From Gorsachius magnificus (taxonomy: Eukaryota > Chordata > Aves > Pelecaniformes > Ardeidae): DNA of 64,000 nucleotides. Shown here piece by piece: positions 13,001 through 26,497 of the stretch. The notes under the pieces were generated by a model. That model was not told the DNA's origin, ran no database searches, and saw only the letters and a list, made by a program, of their open reading frames with translations. Where the stretch lies: positions 66,746,612 through 66,810,611 of the forward strand of contig CM067084.1 of the NCBI GenBank assembly GCA_034008185.1, given 5' to 3'. The position numbers and the translations under genes are program-made. Positions within the stretch are counted from its first letter, which is position 1; the number at the start of each line of letters is the position of its first letter.

Positions 13001-15239
13001 AATGTTACCTTCATAATGAATCTTCTTTTTTATTTTTCTCAAACTGTCACAGATTTACTGGCGTGTGAAGCAGCCCCTTTGGAGAGCCAAACCACACCAC
13101 GTGGAAGAGGCAGCTATGCTTGGGTTTGATTCTGAACAAAACCTTGCTCTTTGTTTTGTAAGTTTTACTAAAAGAGATAAAAGAATTATTATACAAATGT
13201 TAAACGGATATCTCATGTCTTGATGACAATTAATGCTTATGGCAAGACTATTACCATCAATTTTAATGCTTGAAAGTGTTGTGAGAATTTCAAGAAACCA
13301 GGATCTGACTACACATCGTCAGGCAGTGCCGCTGGGGTGACATGTGGAAGAAAAAGAGGGTTCTGTTCTTTCAGAATTCAGAAAGATTGTGGTCATATTA
13401 AAGCTTGTGTTAGATTCATCTTAGCTGATACTGAAGTCCAGTATAATTTGCAAGAGAAATTTGAATGTAAATATTGTCAGCATTTTTTTACGCTTTTTCA
13501 TTGTGAAACAGAAACCATTGAATGTAATGAGAAGGAAGTTAAGAAACTCCCTCTCAGGATACCAGGAGTTTCTTACATATTGCCACACCCTGTCAGCAAT
13601 AAACAGATCTCTTAATTGCAGGTAATCTGGATTTCTTTAAATATTGTTCTGCAAGCACCTGGCCAAATTCCGTTTAGCAGCAACCTGCACAGTTGCTGCT
13701 TGGATCCAAAAACTCCTGAGGTCAGAATTTTATCATCACTTCTTTAGCTCACTAGCAGATTCTCCAGCTCAGTTTTGAGGGCTCTTGGGTTTTTTCCTTG
13801 CTTTAAGAAAAGGGAGAGGAGAGAAAAGAGACATAAATAACAGCTCTAAACATTGAGGTATTAGCTATAAAGCTGACTTACGATGGCACTGGAAATTTCC
13901 CTATATTTCATTATTTGGTGGGGTAAGAATACTTTCATAATTATGCTCATTGCTGTTTGGTCTCTTCTTTGAGCCATGAGCAAAAGCACCAATATGCTCT
14001 CGAATAAGATGGACCTTGAGACTAATTTTCATCGACCTCTAAATAAGCCATCAGTAGTAACTTACTTCTGGTTTACCTGAATTGTATTAGTACTGACGAG
14101 GTGGAGGTAGGACACTGCTGGAAATCTGGCTCCCATGAAATCAGTCTGCCAGTGCATTGTTGAAAGGTTTTACCAAGTTGTTTTTTATCTTAATCTTTTT
14201 GTGACATTTGTTTGCATAATTCATTCCTTGCTGTACATTTTATTTCACAGCAACTGCATTGCATTTTGTAACTCTGCTGTGAATGAAGCAAGCCTAAGAA
14301 TTATTCTTTGCTGTTTTGCTTTTTTTCTCTGCATATTCCTATTTATAGGTAGGGATGGGTGCAACTGCCCACCTTATGATAAGTAAAGAATAAAATGGTT
14401 AAATTCCATCAGACCTGTCGGAGTCAATCTAAGAGAACATGTTATTTTTAGTCCTACTTACTTTTTGGATAAAAGCTGCTTCAAGGGAAAAAGATCAACA
14501 TATAACTGAAATTAAGCCCTTCACAATCCCTACTCTGCCGTGTAATTCATAAATTAATGGATCATGAAAATACCTTAAAAGAGTGTTATCCATCAGAAAT
14601 AATACCTTTGTATGTGCAGTGCCTATATCCCAGAAAACCTTGTGTTGAATTTGCCTGTCTAGGAGCCTGGACTCCTTTTGAGAAAGGATGAAAGAACCAT
14701 AAAATAAGTTTATGTTGCTCAGTGCCCAAATGTTATAAATGACTAACATAATCTGAGCAAAACAGTAAATCTAATCTTTTGTGACATGTATATTTAACAG
14801 TCATAAAATCTACTCCTGAGTTTGTTGATATTAGACTTTTGTTTTAGATGCTGCATGCCATATATCCGAATTACTTAGACCTCTGAGTAAAGCTAATTTT
14901 TCTTCCTAGAACCAAGTGTATAATTTCCAAGGTGACAAGAAATCTCCCACAGAAATTGTAGAATAATAGAATCAAGCAAATGCTTGCTATTCAAAATAGA
15001 TTTACCACCACAATATCTGAAAACCTTATCGTAAGGGTAATAAGCAAAGCATGACTACTCATCTGTCTGTTTTTTTTTTTCATCCACTCTGCAGAGGAAG
15101 AAATGTGCGTATTAGAATAACATGGGGTTTGATGAGTTTTTTCCAATAACATATATCGTGATATGCAAATGTATATGTAAATGGAGAAATATGCTTGCAT
15201 TTGGGATAAAAGAGGGTGAAGCACTTCTCTAATTTTTCT
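10041..15239. other. Unique AT-rich sequence, no gene recognised
   Basis: No exon, RNA gene or recognisable mobile element. Two TAATTAG words lie ten bases apart at 10600-10606 and 10610-10616, in a stretch (about 10550-10860) whose texture resembles conserved non-coding DNA. The open frame at 13337-13615 (plus, 92 codons) is Cys- and His-containing, but has no spaced zinc-finger pattern and no known match. Confidence 0.4.
10600..10616. promoter_or_regulatory. Paired TAATTAG homeodomain-type motifs
   Basis: Two TAATTAG heptamers are spaced ten bases start to start, about one helical turn. TAATTA cores are the classic recognition sequence of many homeodomain proteins. Such words are common in AT-rich DNA, so function is a guess resting on the spacing alone. 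Confidence 0.25.
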
Positions 15240-15760
15240 TAGATCTTACGGACTGGACCACAGGAAAGCCCTGAAACTCTTCTCCCCACAGTGAATTTTA
15301 ATTTTACTGTGTAGCTTTCATTGTCTGCCTGTTGACCATGGTCTCTTCTCTGGAAATTTATTGGTCTTGGTCCCAGGCCATGGAATGCCTTACAGAGCGA
15401 GACTTGGCGCATTCGTCATTCTGTGGGGAGCTGGGGTAGAAATCCCAAACCTGGTGGGTTGTGCTTGCGATAGCTTTTCTTGCAAAGGAAGTGACCTGCT
15501 GTGCTCGGGGCTCGCCAGACTCGCCAAGGCACTGCAAGGTCTCTTGCCCAGGGTATGTCCTGTAGCTGGAGTCAAGGTGAGCACAGACATGAATAACCAT
15601 GGTCAGGTCGTCGTCTGTCAGCCAGGCAGGGAGTCTCTAGCACTGCCGGAGTCAGGATGGATGTTGCTGTGCAAGAGCTTCCTAGCTCTGAGGAATGCAG
15701 GAGTGCTCCTGGAGCGTGGACTGAGCTGGCAAATCACTCCACCATAGACTTACTGTTTGC
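15240..15760. other. Locally GC-richer block, no gene recognised
   Basis: GC content rises relative to the flanks and open frames therefore lengthen on both strands (15361-15747 plus, 15358-15600 minus). Their mutual overlap and lack of any recognisable domain argue that they are chance frames. No CpG clustering strong enough for a promoter call. Confidence 0.35.
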
Positions 15761-18700
15761 TTATGCTTCATCTCATGTAGAAATTGCATTGACTGGAAAA
15801 AAAGTAAGACTGTGTTCTGTTTTAATAAGACCAAAATCCTAAACTCTAAACAAAGGCTTTAAGAAACCAAACTTGTGCCATTAAGCCACTTCTACATGGC
15901 CATTGTGTTCTTGCTGAATTATTTTCAGAATTAGTTTTGGACTATTTTTTTTTCCTTTTGGGTGATACATATAGAGTGCTATGAGATTGCATCTTGGCTG
16001 TTCTCTTAGCCGATGAGATAAAAATCAGGGAAGGAAACACGCTGCAGTGATTTCATCGCAGAGATGCAGCCCTCCTTCCCTCCCCACCCCGAGTACAACT
16101 GGTGCGGTTAAACAACAAGGGCAAGCTCTAGGCTTCATGGTGCTTGTGGCAGGATTGCTTTTGACCTCACTGCTCCTCAAGATGCTACCTCCTATCCCAC
16201 TGCTGTTTAGTAGAAGCTGGCACTACATTTTGGCATTGTCTACCCATTGGTTTGACCTCTATAGCCGTAGCCTGCTGGCAGCTGACTGCAGAAGTTTTTC
16301 CCTCCCTATATAGCGTATGTTCAACCACGGGTCTTTTAATTTGATGAGCAGAAGTGCCACAGTTTTGAAGCTTTCATTTCCTTCACGAAGCCTGAAATAA
16401 TTTGAGTTAGTTGATTGCCAGGACAAAGTTAGATCGTTGTCCGTTATTATGAATTTTAGGAGATGAGCTATGATGTGTACTCCATCTGAAAATGGGGTGG
16501 GTTTGTTTCATTAGTATAAACTTTGCCATGCAATATGAAAACAATGAATTGTGGGCATCTTGTTCCAAGAACTGTGTTTTTGTGGCACAGGTGCCGAGAG
16601 CACCACAGTGTTGCACTTGGAATGTGCATAAATCCAAATAGGTAAAACATAAGTGCTCTATTTATTATGTGTAGATGTAAAGATCTTTTGTGTTGGTATT
16701 AGTTAGATGTAACTTGCACCAAGGTAAGTTTTAAAACAAAGTCATGTCTGGATGCAGATTCATTTCATCATTTTTAGTTTGTAATTATTGCCTAACACAT
16801 TTAATACTTCTGTGCCCTTCAACTCTGTAACGCTGTCTCATGAGGAGTAAATGAGTTAATTCTCTTACTTCACCCCAAAAGGCAAAGGTAGTTTTTGTCA
16901 TTCCTTAATTGTACACTTGTATATATAACAGAAAAAAGTACTGTACTTTTCTGCCTATTCTGTATAGCATCATGTGGAACATAAGACACGTTCACAAATC
17001 TGGAATCTCAGTCAAAATACTTCACAAGTGTTTTCCTATCTTGCATAAAGCCTGCCCACAGCCACATGAAGAATTCACTTGTGAAGAGCTCCAGCAGCCG
17101 TATGGCAGACCACTCCAAGCTAACAAGTAACCCAGGAAACTTTCACTTCACAGCAACACAAAGTTTAGCTCCACAAGTAAGGTTGGTATCTTCTGAAGGA
17201 AGGGAAGAGCGTTCCTGCTTGCTTTTTGAACAGACTAGCACTGCTATCAGCTAGGTCCTGGAGCTGTGTGGCTCTGTGAAGACTCTCTCTAAACTCTGAA
17301 GATGAACATTTATTTTGTAGGAGCTGGTTATACACTTCTAGCAGAACCTTTTCTTTCTGCCACTCAGTGTGTGCCACTTAGGATTCTTGAAATGCAAGGA
17401 ATAGGCAGTGGTAGTATCTTTGGTGACCTTTCCCACCCATCTCACCAGCTAGCAGTGCTGTACATATTTACTGCCACGTATTGATGACGTTATAGCCAGA
17501 ATCCTTTTTACATCTACAGAGCTGTAGGATATTATATCCCTGTCTGAGGTATTATCACCCCAGCTTTCTTGCTAGTGATGCTTTTGCACCTTCAGTACAA
17601 GGCTGGGACTTAAAAATAAACTTAGGGGTTTTACCTGTTGACCATCTGTGATGGTCACTGAAGTGATTCAGGCAGAATACGAAACGACTGAAGCTTCTGT
17701 CAAAATCCAAAGTGGAAACGAATATTTGAGGTTTTACACATCCAAGCTTCCCCTGTTTCTCAGTTTTTGGTAGTGCTTGGCGGCTTTTGGAAGGGTCAGA
17801 AAGCATGAAAGCTAAAATCCACAGGGCCATTTCAGTTTCAATTATCATTTGCCCAACACTGGAAATCTCAAAAAAACCTCAATTGATCTCAAAATAACCT
17901 CTCAACCTGAGAGGAAATGGCGGAGAACTTATGTATGAGTATTAATATACTCTAGTGATGGTATTGTAATTTGGAGGATGGCCAGTTACACAGGAGAACA
18001 GGAGGCACCAACTTGTTGGAGAAGAGTTGTGTAAATAATGCATGTTATATGTGCCTGAGTGGTGATAGTGCTTTAATTGCCCACCACAGGAGCAGTGGTT
18101 AGCTGGGTGGACCAGGAGCCACCAAAGTACAAATGAGTTAGCTGGGGCAAATTAAAGTCAAGAAGTTTCTCACATTTACCCACTAAACCAATCTAAATAG
18201 AATCACAACAACAAAACAGTTACTGAAAATTTTACCACAGCAAGTTTCAGGTTGACTTACTAAAGACATTTCTGGCAAACAAGGTAGTTGCAGAAATCAT
18301 TTAACGTATCTCCACACTTTGGTGTTTGAAGAGGACAGGACTCAGGGTGGGGCAGTTATGATAGGTTTTTCCCATGCAAAGAGTCTTAATAAAATAAGAT
18401 TTTAGCCTGACAGTATGGGCAGGGGTGTCATCCTTATTCCTTGCCCCAAGGCAGCAAGCCATGTGCCTCCTCTTTCAGGTGACAGACAGGTGTCTAGCAG
18501 GCAGGTCCCACTGCGTGAAAAAGATGGGAGGTGTTTGCCTTCACTAATTTGTCTGGTTATCAAGCTCAGTTATTACCCATCATGGGGTCCCAGAGTAAGG
18601 AGTGAATGCTTTGCCAAGGTTTACTGGTCTTCACGCCAACCTCTCTCCAGTGATGCGCTATTAAAAGTGCAAATCATAAAGCTATCAGAGCAGGGACTAT

Positions 18701-20429
18701 AACATGTACTAGAAATGTGACAATTCACACTTCATAATTAAATTGACAGAGAGATTAGAGATGGGTTGCTTTTATAAAATGAAAATGACTGTGGTAAGAA
18801 GTAGTCTGCCTTTTACTAGAAATAAAAGACCTGAAACATGAATTCTTGTGTTTGTACTGGATGAGATCCTATCTAATGTTTATGATGTAATACGTGAATG
18901 TTGGATGGAAATAAGATGATTTACATTTATTGTATGTCATGTAATGTAATGATCATTTAAAAAATCTTTCCTTTGTTGTGATTTAAAAGGAGAGCATATC
19001 ATGCCAGAGAAAATGTGGAAATAACAGATTTTGTGAACACTGGGTGTATACAGATATGTTATCTCTTATAGTGCTTACAGCTTATGAGGATGTAGAAGAG
19101 GACATATTTATTCTCAAGATGACTTTGAAATATTTTTTTTTTTTAATGGTCTTTAATAAAATCAGTACTTCCAAAGAATTTAACTTAGAAAATCATGAGT
19201 TTTCTAAAACAACCGCCAACTCTTTTTGGGCTTCTTTTTTAGCTAGTTATGCATACTTAGATGAGAGTAGAACTTGCCCTCAAAATTATTAAAACTGTGT
19301 GTGTTTTGGATGGTAAATAATTTCTAGCAGCATCTATAAAACATAGTATTTACATTCCTGATCTGTATACATTTGCTCACATGTCTGACTATTAAAAAAC
19401 AAAAACCATGAAAGAAAACAAGGGAGTCACAGACGCAAAGTACTATCCATATCTGTAGATAAATGCCATGAACTTTTTACATAAAATGAGTGGGGTTTTT
19501 TCCTTAATGCTTGTATTTCTCATGCTTTGTTTTTCTCAGAGTACTTTAGATCAGGATCTCGGTATCTGATGGTGGAACAGCTCCATGAAGAGAGATTGGA
19601 AGCAATGCTTCCTAGGCTAGTCAAGAGCCTGTGGGGCAGAACACTCATTTGGGTAATGAGATAATATCACCATCAGGTCTTAAATAGGAGTCTCCAACAT
19701 CAGAGTCTTTACCACCACACTACTTGCTATTAAATCTTTGTGGTCTGTTTGGTGTTTTCCTGAACGCAATAAATCTTTTCTCACCAAGATGTTCTCAAGA
19801 ACTAGTATGGTCTTGATGATATGATTCATTTGACAGCATTTCTAGATTTCTTAAAAAAAAACAAAACACCCCACCTCAATTAATTCTATTCTATTTAAGT
19901 AATATATCACACATTGCCTTTCTAAATAAATTTGATGGACTGTAAGTATATATGTGTCCCATGGTCACCATCATAATTCTGTTATCCAGTTAAAAACTGT
20001 GTTTCAAAAAGCATGAAGTAGGCTTAAAATGGCTGTAAGAATGAAAAAAAGTTAAGTCCTTTTCATCTGTTTATTGTTCTTCTTAACCATGCAATTGTGT
20101 CACATTTTTAAGCGTTAACTTTTACACCCATGATAGCTTGAAATACTCTTGACTTTTGTTAATGAAAGTTCCCTTGTCTCTAGGAATTGTGGCTCTCGGA
20201 TAGCATGATGACTCATTAGAATATTAAGAGAGAGAGTGGTATTGCTCAAAAGAAAGTGGTACCGAATGATGCGTAGAGGTCTCTTGGTGGTACACTGTCA
20301 TGGTGTCATTGGTGAGAAAATCTTTAGTGAAATAGATTCAAACAAGTATTTCTTAATAAAACACAATTTTGATTTTTTTTTTTAATATTTATTTTATTGG
20401 TGAACTTGAAGTTTTGACTGTGTTGCAAG
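15761..20429. other. Unique AT-rich sequence, no gene recognised
   Basis: No supported gene or mobile element. The stretch contains short A/T homopolymers (for example T runs near 15945 and 19135) and scattered short open frames without known motifs. Confidence 0.4.
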
Positions 20430-20825
20430 TTTTGATACCACCTGTTCAATGTAGATGGATGTAAGTGATACCCTGGAAAAAAGCAATCTTAACTCTCCGG
20501 GTAGAGTGATGGGCTCTGAATTGAATGATACCACTTAGGAATGAGATCTTGGAATTATAATGAATAGTTCTTATGAAAGCATCAGTTTAATGCTCAGTAG
20601 CAATAAAAATGTAAATTGAATGTTAGGAATTATTAGAAAAGAAATAGAGAACAAAAGCAACTGCATAAATCCCTACAGAGTTCGTGTCCCCTCTTCTTAC
20701 AAAGGGTAGTGGAGAACTGGAGAAAGTTCAGAGAAAAGGACTAAAAGTATGGAAATGCCTTCACACATGGAGCGTCTTGTAAGACTCTTCTATTTTGAGG
20801 AAAAAGAATAGAGGGACTGATTGTT
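20430..20825 (+). mobile_element. Ancient CR1-like (L3-like) LINE fragment, plus strand
   Basis: This belongs to the same old LINE family as 8718-10040, here in forward orientation and covering the region just downstream of the RT catalytic core. Diagnostic blocks in order are GATGGATGTAAGTGATACCC (20456), GATGGGCTCTGAATTGAATG (20508), GAATGAGATCTTGGAATTAT (20539), GAATGTTAGGAATTATTAGA (20618), and GAGAACTGGAGAAAGTTCAG (20711). The last runs into the segment encoding the E-K-V-Q-R-like motif. The copy ends soon after a decayed LLYFEEKE-like stretch near 20795, so it is truncated at both ends and carries internal deletions. No open frame survives. Confidence 0.75.
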
Positions 20826-23800
20826 CCTTGCCTCTTTCCAACAAGGTCTGGGTGCCTGTGAGCCCAGCACAAAAGCAGTTCAAAACTACCTTATGTTCTT
20901 CCTTATGCAGTGTGTATTTAGGTGTGGAGCTTGTTGGTGCATGTTGTGAATGCCAAGAGTTAGCACAGGCTAAAAAACACCACCAAAACATCTGTGGGAG
21001 AAGATCCCACTGTGGAAAACTAAATACAAAGGCATGACTGCTGGCGCAGGAGATCCCAAACACATCTTCTGGGAAAACCATCACTATGTGTTTACATACT
21101 CTTCCCTAGGCATCTGCCGTTGATTGCAGTTGGAGACAGGCTCCGGGGGCAGGTAGACCTTTGGTCTGCGTATGACCATTCCTATGATACGTGGCAGCAC
21201 TGGAAGAATTTGTCAGTGGAGGAGCTAGGCTTGTTTAGGTAGTTTTACTGAGAGCAGATGATGCTTCTTGAGTTTGAAGAGTTTGTGACTGTAGGATAAG
21301 CTTATCCGTCCAGATGTTGATACTTGATATGAACTAAATCTAAAGAGCTGAGGATGAACAAGGGAAGAAAGGAAGAGCCTGTGCTTCCCAGGGCTATTAC
21401 TGCAGGCTGGCTGAACAGAAAACAAACTGGGGGCATGGGCAAGAAAAAGGCTTGGGTAAACCTCTCTGAGAAAGGTAACTACTGGCTTCAAGCTCTTGTA
21501 GCCTGTGGTGAACTTAACCCCCTGCTCTTAACTTGATAATCAGGGGCTTTGAAAAAGTGCATAAAGAGTAATGTCTACACCACTGTGGTTTGACGTGAAA
21601 TGTAAACAAGTGATGTCTTCTGCTTGCCATCTGATAAAGCTGGTATAGATAACGCTTGTTTCTCACGCCATTCACTTTTGGTGGGTGAGAAGGACCAAGA
21701 GCATGGCCGTAGCCATACTGCAGAGCCTTAAGGGCAGTGAATGTGTCCGAGCCTGCAGTTCGTCACTGTGGGTGTAACCAGAGTGTCTTTTTGGTGCCTT
21801 TTTAGCTCCTTTTACCCTGCTGACACGTGGGGAAAAGCGTAAATGTAGACTCACTTATTTCGTAGAAAAGCAGTAACCATGATTCTGCATTATATTAGAG
21901 CAGCTTGAAAAGCTTCTGGTGCCCTGCCCTGGCAGCCTGATAGACTTCAGGTCCAAACTTAGATCACGTGTGTCCAAACTTGTATCACATATAACTCCAC
22001 AAGCAGTTCTCCACTTCAAGTAAACCCCTGGGTTGCTGGGCACAATTATCCCAGCATTTGCCTAAATAAGTTCAACGTTCATGTTCCTTAAGAAATGCCA
22101 ACACTTAATTTTTGGGGTTTTTTTACTCAAATTTAAACAAAACTTGAAATTTCAAAATTTACTGAGAAGTAACATTTGGGAATTGCTTTACTTGAAGTCA
22201 CCAAAAGAACTGTTATCAAAGGCTTCACTGAAACCAAACCAGTTTGGTTTGGCTTTATTATTCTGATTTTCAAGTGATAACATATTTAAAACATTAACTT
22301 TTATAGCATACAGTGATTGAAGTGATGAAGTCCAAATGAAATTATGTAACCTTTTAGAAGTAAAAATAAATAATTTTCTTTAATTTTTTTTTATGAACTC
22401 AATGTATTTCTACAGATCGTTGAGTCAGCACTTGCTAATGAAAAGCAGTTCTTCTGGAACTGCTTCAAAGTCCTTGCAGGATATAAGACATTTAAAATTC
22501 CAGCATGTAGATAAAAGCCCTTCTCCTAAAAAAAAGCCTTTTACCCTAAAAAGCAAAATTACCCAAACTAAACAAATGTTTATGTTTTGTGCCTGCATGT
22601 CACACATGAGTGCTTGTGAATATAGTCTAACACATTTGACAGTTCTGCTGGTCTGACTTAGTACTTAATTCGGCTTTTTTTTTTCATCCCCCAAATTTTT
22701 GCACAGTATCTGCTTTCATCTTTACTTATTAATACTGGCTATAATCTGTGTTATATTTCATCCCATACACAATGCTCCTAGGAGTGTTTTGAAGTTAAAA
22801 TATTTTTCCAGCATTGATATTATACTCCGCTGCATTATAATAACTCTTTCATCTTCATTTTTAAGTGCTGTTTTGAAAACCACAGATACTCGGGCTTCAT
22901 ACCTTGCTCGAAAAAGGAACAAAGGCTGAACGCTGTTTAGCTCCAAGTATCAATCAGGACATAACAAGTTAAATAGCAGCCAACACATTGGCAGATGAGT
23001 AACACTGAGTGGTTACTAAGCAGTGCCGAGTGCTGTTTGTCCTAGTCCACCTCAGCAGCTTAATGTGTTTACTTATTCATCTGCATCTGTTAGGGTGTAG
23101 CCAATGTCAGTAATGGGTAATTTTCCCAGTAGAGACAAGGTTTTGGGGCTCGTCTTACAAACCCATCCAGACCTGGAGGATATTACTGTGATTAACCTAA
23201 TTGATTTCAATAGGTGCTAATCATGCAGGCTCTGGCAATGCACAGTGATGAAAAACTTTGGTGTGCCGTGTCCTTTAGACAACAAATGCTTACTGCACTT
23301 CACCCAAATTCTCAATTCAAGATGAGATTTTTTTTCCATCCTGATTTGGATATGTATTTGGCTTTTCTGTAGCTGTACTCCACACTGAGCGGATTCACTT
23401 TATCAGCCTTGATTTCCTACTAGGAAACAGCCTGTGGGTAAATCAGGTTCTCAGCACTGTAAGGAGATGTTACTGTTTAACGCCTGTTACAGGATCTGAT
23501 TAAGCAAGTGGAAACTGCTTGACAAGTTGCCCCACATGTCTGCTTAAACGCTTACTCCAGTGGTATAGTATTTACGGTGCCCTAACTGGTAGAGCTGGCT
23601 GTGGAGATGGCAGCTTGCTGTTCCGTGGCTGGGCTTTCGTTGAGGTTGGTTTAAACGCAGAGAGTTTGGTGCCACCAGCAAGGGGCAAGCGGGTGAAGGA
23701 GTGCAAGGGAGCACTGTGGTGGGACTGGTGAGGAACCAGGGGTCACAGCAGCCTGGCACAGGACAGAAACCCAGCCCGCTCGCTGCACACGCCAGCCTGC

Positions 23801-24539
23801 GCTCACCTGCCCCGTGCTCTTGCCCTGGAGTTTTCTTGCCTCTGAAAGACGTTGCGAGCATCCCCAGGACCATCTCACAAGCTTTCCTCCCTTCTCATCT
23901 TCTGGGCAACCAAACCACCAGCAGCTTGTCAGCCTGGGTCCTGCATCTTACATGTTGAATATAACTTTTAAATAAATGACTTAGCCTGAGGTGGGGATTG
24001 CACCTGGGGGCGTGTGAGGGAAGAGGTCCCCCAGAGATGCTTTACCTTGAGAAAATGCTCAAGACCATAATGTAGCATTGCTGCTCCCTCTCCTTTGGAA
24101 TAGCCTTTACTTCACGACAGCTTTCATTTCAGTCTGTGCTGGCAGATGAGGGATGCAATAAGCCTGATTAAATTTCCATGATTTATGTATCTGCAGCACA
24201 TTGAGTCCATAATTAAGACAATGGGGGACACAGGCCCCGGCTGTGATGTACAGAGACCTTCATATGCCAGACGAGAGAGATGTGTAAGCGAGAGAAAGAA
24301 AGTTAAAACTGAGACAGTATTGACCAGTGTATCGGGTGGTAACTCCTGTGTATCAGTATCTTCTTACGTCTTTTGTAGCTACATCGGAAGAAGAGAGGGT
24401 TAAGGTGGGCTCTCCAGTGACTTAAATTTGATTACTGAATTACAAAGAGATGTTAAACAAGAGTCTGTTGGAAGAAAGATGATTGAAATATAGGTGCCAG
24501 TGGTGGAGGCTGGTATCATGAACCTGGAAAAAGAGAACA
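20826..24539. other. Unique sequence, no gene recognised
   Basis: Open frames overlap on both strands (for example 20761-21084 minus with 20795-21037 plus, 23544-23873 minus with 23701-23958 plus). None matches a family I know. A 9-bp perfect inverted repeat with a 2-base centre (AAACCAAAC ... GTTTGGTTT) lies at 22231-22250. The part 22960-23290 has the mixed, low-repeat texture often seen in conserved non-coding DNA, but nothing in the sequence alone proves it. Confidence 0.35.
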
Positions 24540-24810
24540 GGGCCACAGTGAGGACCTGCTGGCGCGTCCACAGAAAACTGGAGGAGGAATCGGGAAGCTC
24601 CCCTGACTGACTAAGTTAGGGGAGAGGAAGGAGAAAATGGCCAAACCAGGTAAGTGAGGGCAAGATTGCCAGACGAACAAGGGAGTTAATTGTGTTGAAC
24701 GCAGCTGACAGATCACGGAGGATGGGGAAATGGCAATACTGGCTGGTTTGGGCTGAACACGGTACTGGAGAGAGTAATTTGAAAGCTATGAGAGCAGAAA
24801 GCTCGTCTTT
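24540..24810 (-). mobile_element. Decayed LINE reverse transcriptase fragment (L2-like or related)
   Basis: On the minus strand at about 24645-24725 the frame reads LRDLSAAFNTINSLVRLAIL, followed within a few residues by LTWFGHFL. This is the pattern of the conserved RT block D-L-S-A-A-F-D-T-(V/I)-D-H ... L-x-W-F-x-S-Y-L found in L2/Rex-type and related LINE reverse transcriptases. Both Asp positions of the FDTVDH box are Asn here, consistent with a dead element. The frame stays open for 94 codons (24616-24900), but residues before the RT block are only loosely alignable. The edges are uncertain because the element is old. It differs from the CR1-like family elsewhere in the window. Confidence 0.55.
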
Positions 24811-25440
24811 TGCATGTAACAGATGCGTATCAGATTGCAAGTAAAATATATGACTATCTATAAGGTGGGTTCGTACACAATGTGTACACCGTAGGCACAC
24901 TCTGTAACCTTGGGATAAGCCAAAGAAAGAATTTGGAAATACACAAGTTAGGTACCTACAACAGGATGGTGTGAAAACAAGTTGACAAAGTAGCTGTACG
25001 CTGTCCGACAGCTACTGGAGCCATCAAAGCAGCATCAGGCGAGTCGGTCCCGGTCCTGTGGTAACAGGCATCCTGGTTTCCACCCCTGCTTGCAGAGGGT
25101 GGCCGTGGCTGCCACATCAGAAACCCCTTCCTTCTGGTCTCTCTTAGGAGTCTTAACAGTGAGGCTGATGTGCGATCCTATCCCTGTCGGATAGTGAGAC
25201 CCGCGCTAATTGGAAATAAATAGACAAACCAGACCTTGAGATAAGAATTAAGTTAAAATAGTTTTAAAATGAATACTTCTCTTCAGTAGTTGAGGAGGAG
25301 CTCAGAAAGACCAGGCAGCAGCCTGCTGAGAAATGGGAGGGTTTCCTCTGGGTTTTAGGAAGGGGAAAATCTCCAAAGTAATGGTGAGCTGTTGTGTCAG
25401 GGCAAGCACAGGATGGCTTTTCCCCACACATGCTATTTTG
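24811..25440. other. Unique sequence, no gene recognised
   Basis: AT-moderate sequence between the RT fragment and the GC-rich block. No motif or family recognised. Confidence 0.35.
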
Positions 25441-26497
25441 TGAACTGGGGTGCACATCTCGGGTGACAAACGGACAGGCAGTTTGGCTACGATGGACTCC
25501 ACCATGACTGGAGCAGAGCATGGCTGCTGTGGTGCCTTTTGGGGGTGCAGGGCCCTGTTGGGTTTTGCATGGTGGGCAGGCTTCTCCTGCGAGGCGTGGG
25601 GAGGGCCAATCCCTCCCCCGTGGCCAGGTTCGTGGTTCCATGTGTGCTAAGCAGCCCTAAGGCCAGATGGCCGGAGTCGCTGGCACAGTGCATGCCAGCC
25701 GTCCGAGGTGCCAGCGGGTCCATGGAAAGATGCGGGCATCAATCACGTTGCTACAGCAAGGCACGGGCCCCATGACCCCTCCCGCCACGCGAATGGCTCT
25801 CGTGCCGATGCTCAGTAACCCCTGCTCGGATGTCCCTGGTGCATCTGCGATGACAGCATGATCCTAGATTAGTACAACTGATTTGGGTTTTGCTGTCCTG
25901 GGATGTTTCTCCCCTCCGCCCCAGGCGGGCAGGTAGCAGGAGCTGGGAACACCACTGCTGGTGGTGTCCTGTCCTCCCGGCCTTCCTCTGCCCCAGCCAG
26001 AGGAGGGGGCTGAGCATGGCTTTTTTTAGGGTGCCAAGAGGCCAAGCATCTTTGTGTAGGTCTTTAGGAGGCGCTGCTGGAAACCAGGCAGCAATGCGAG
26101 GGACGAAAGGGCAGCAGGGACACCACCTCTGCCAGCTCCTCAGGGCTGGGCTGTCGGCGGCTGAGCCCTCCCCGCGTTTTGGGGGACAATGGCTGTGGCA
26201 GAGCGATCGGGGCCGTTTTCCCCTCCTGTTGAGTAGAGCTTGGTCAGAGCGATGAGTTCCCTCCCCACCCGCCCTTCGGATGGCCTTCTCCGCAGCGCGG
26301 TGTTCCGTATTCATTTCCATCTTCTTACCTCCACACCTGTTTGCCATTACATATTCAGTTTGGAAATACTGTCCTTTTTGTCCCCTTTTACACCATCTGT
26401 TGACACAATCCCGTGCGTGCGTGTGTGTGTCTGGGTAAGATCCAGCTGGCACATGCAGGAGGTGAACGCATTCACATCTCCCGAAATTGCTGATTCA
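25441..26497. other. GC-rich stretch with long chance frames
   Basis: GC content is clearly raised. A 233-codon frame on the minus strand (25751-26452) is opposed by a 121-codon frame on the plus strand (25890-26255). Neither contains a recognisable domain, and the residue composition (rich in Arg, Gly, His, Ser, Pro) is typical of random GC-rich translation. A conserved exon cannot be excluded without comparative data. Confidence 0.35.

Noticed and set aside
13337..13615. Cys/His-containing 92-codon frame, considered as a zinc-finger exon
   Set aside because: Cys and His spacing does not fit C2H2 or other zinc-finger patterns.
15361..15747. 128-codon plus-strand frame in a GC-richer block
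   Set aside because: Mirrored by minus-strand frames over the same bases, with no recognisable protein features.
25751..26452. 233-codon open frame on the minus strand, the longest in the window
   Set aside because: It lies in GC-rich DNA where stops are rare, is opposed by long plus-strand frames, and has no recognisable domain or convincing splice context.
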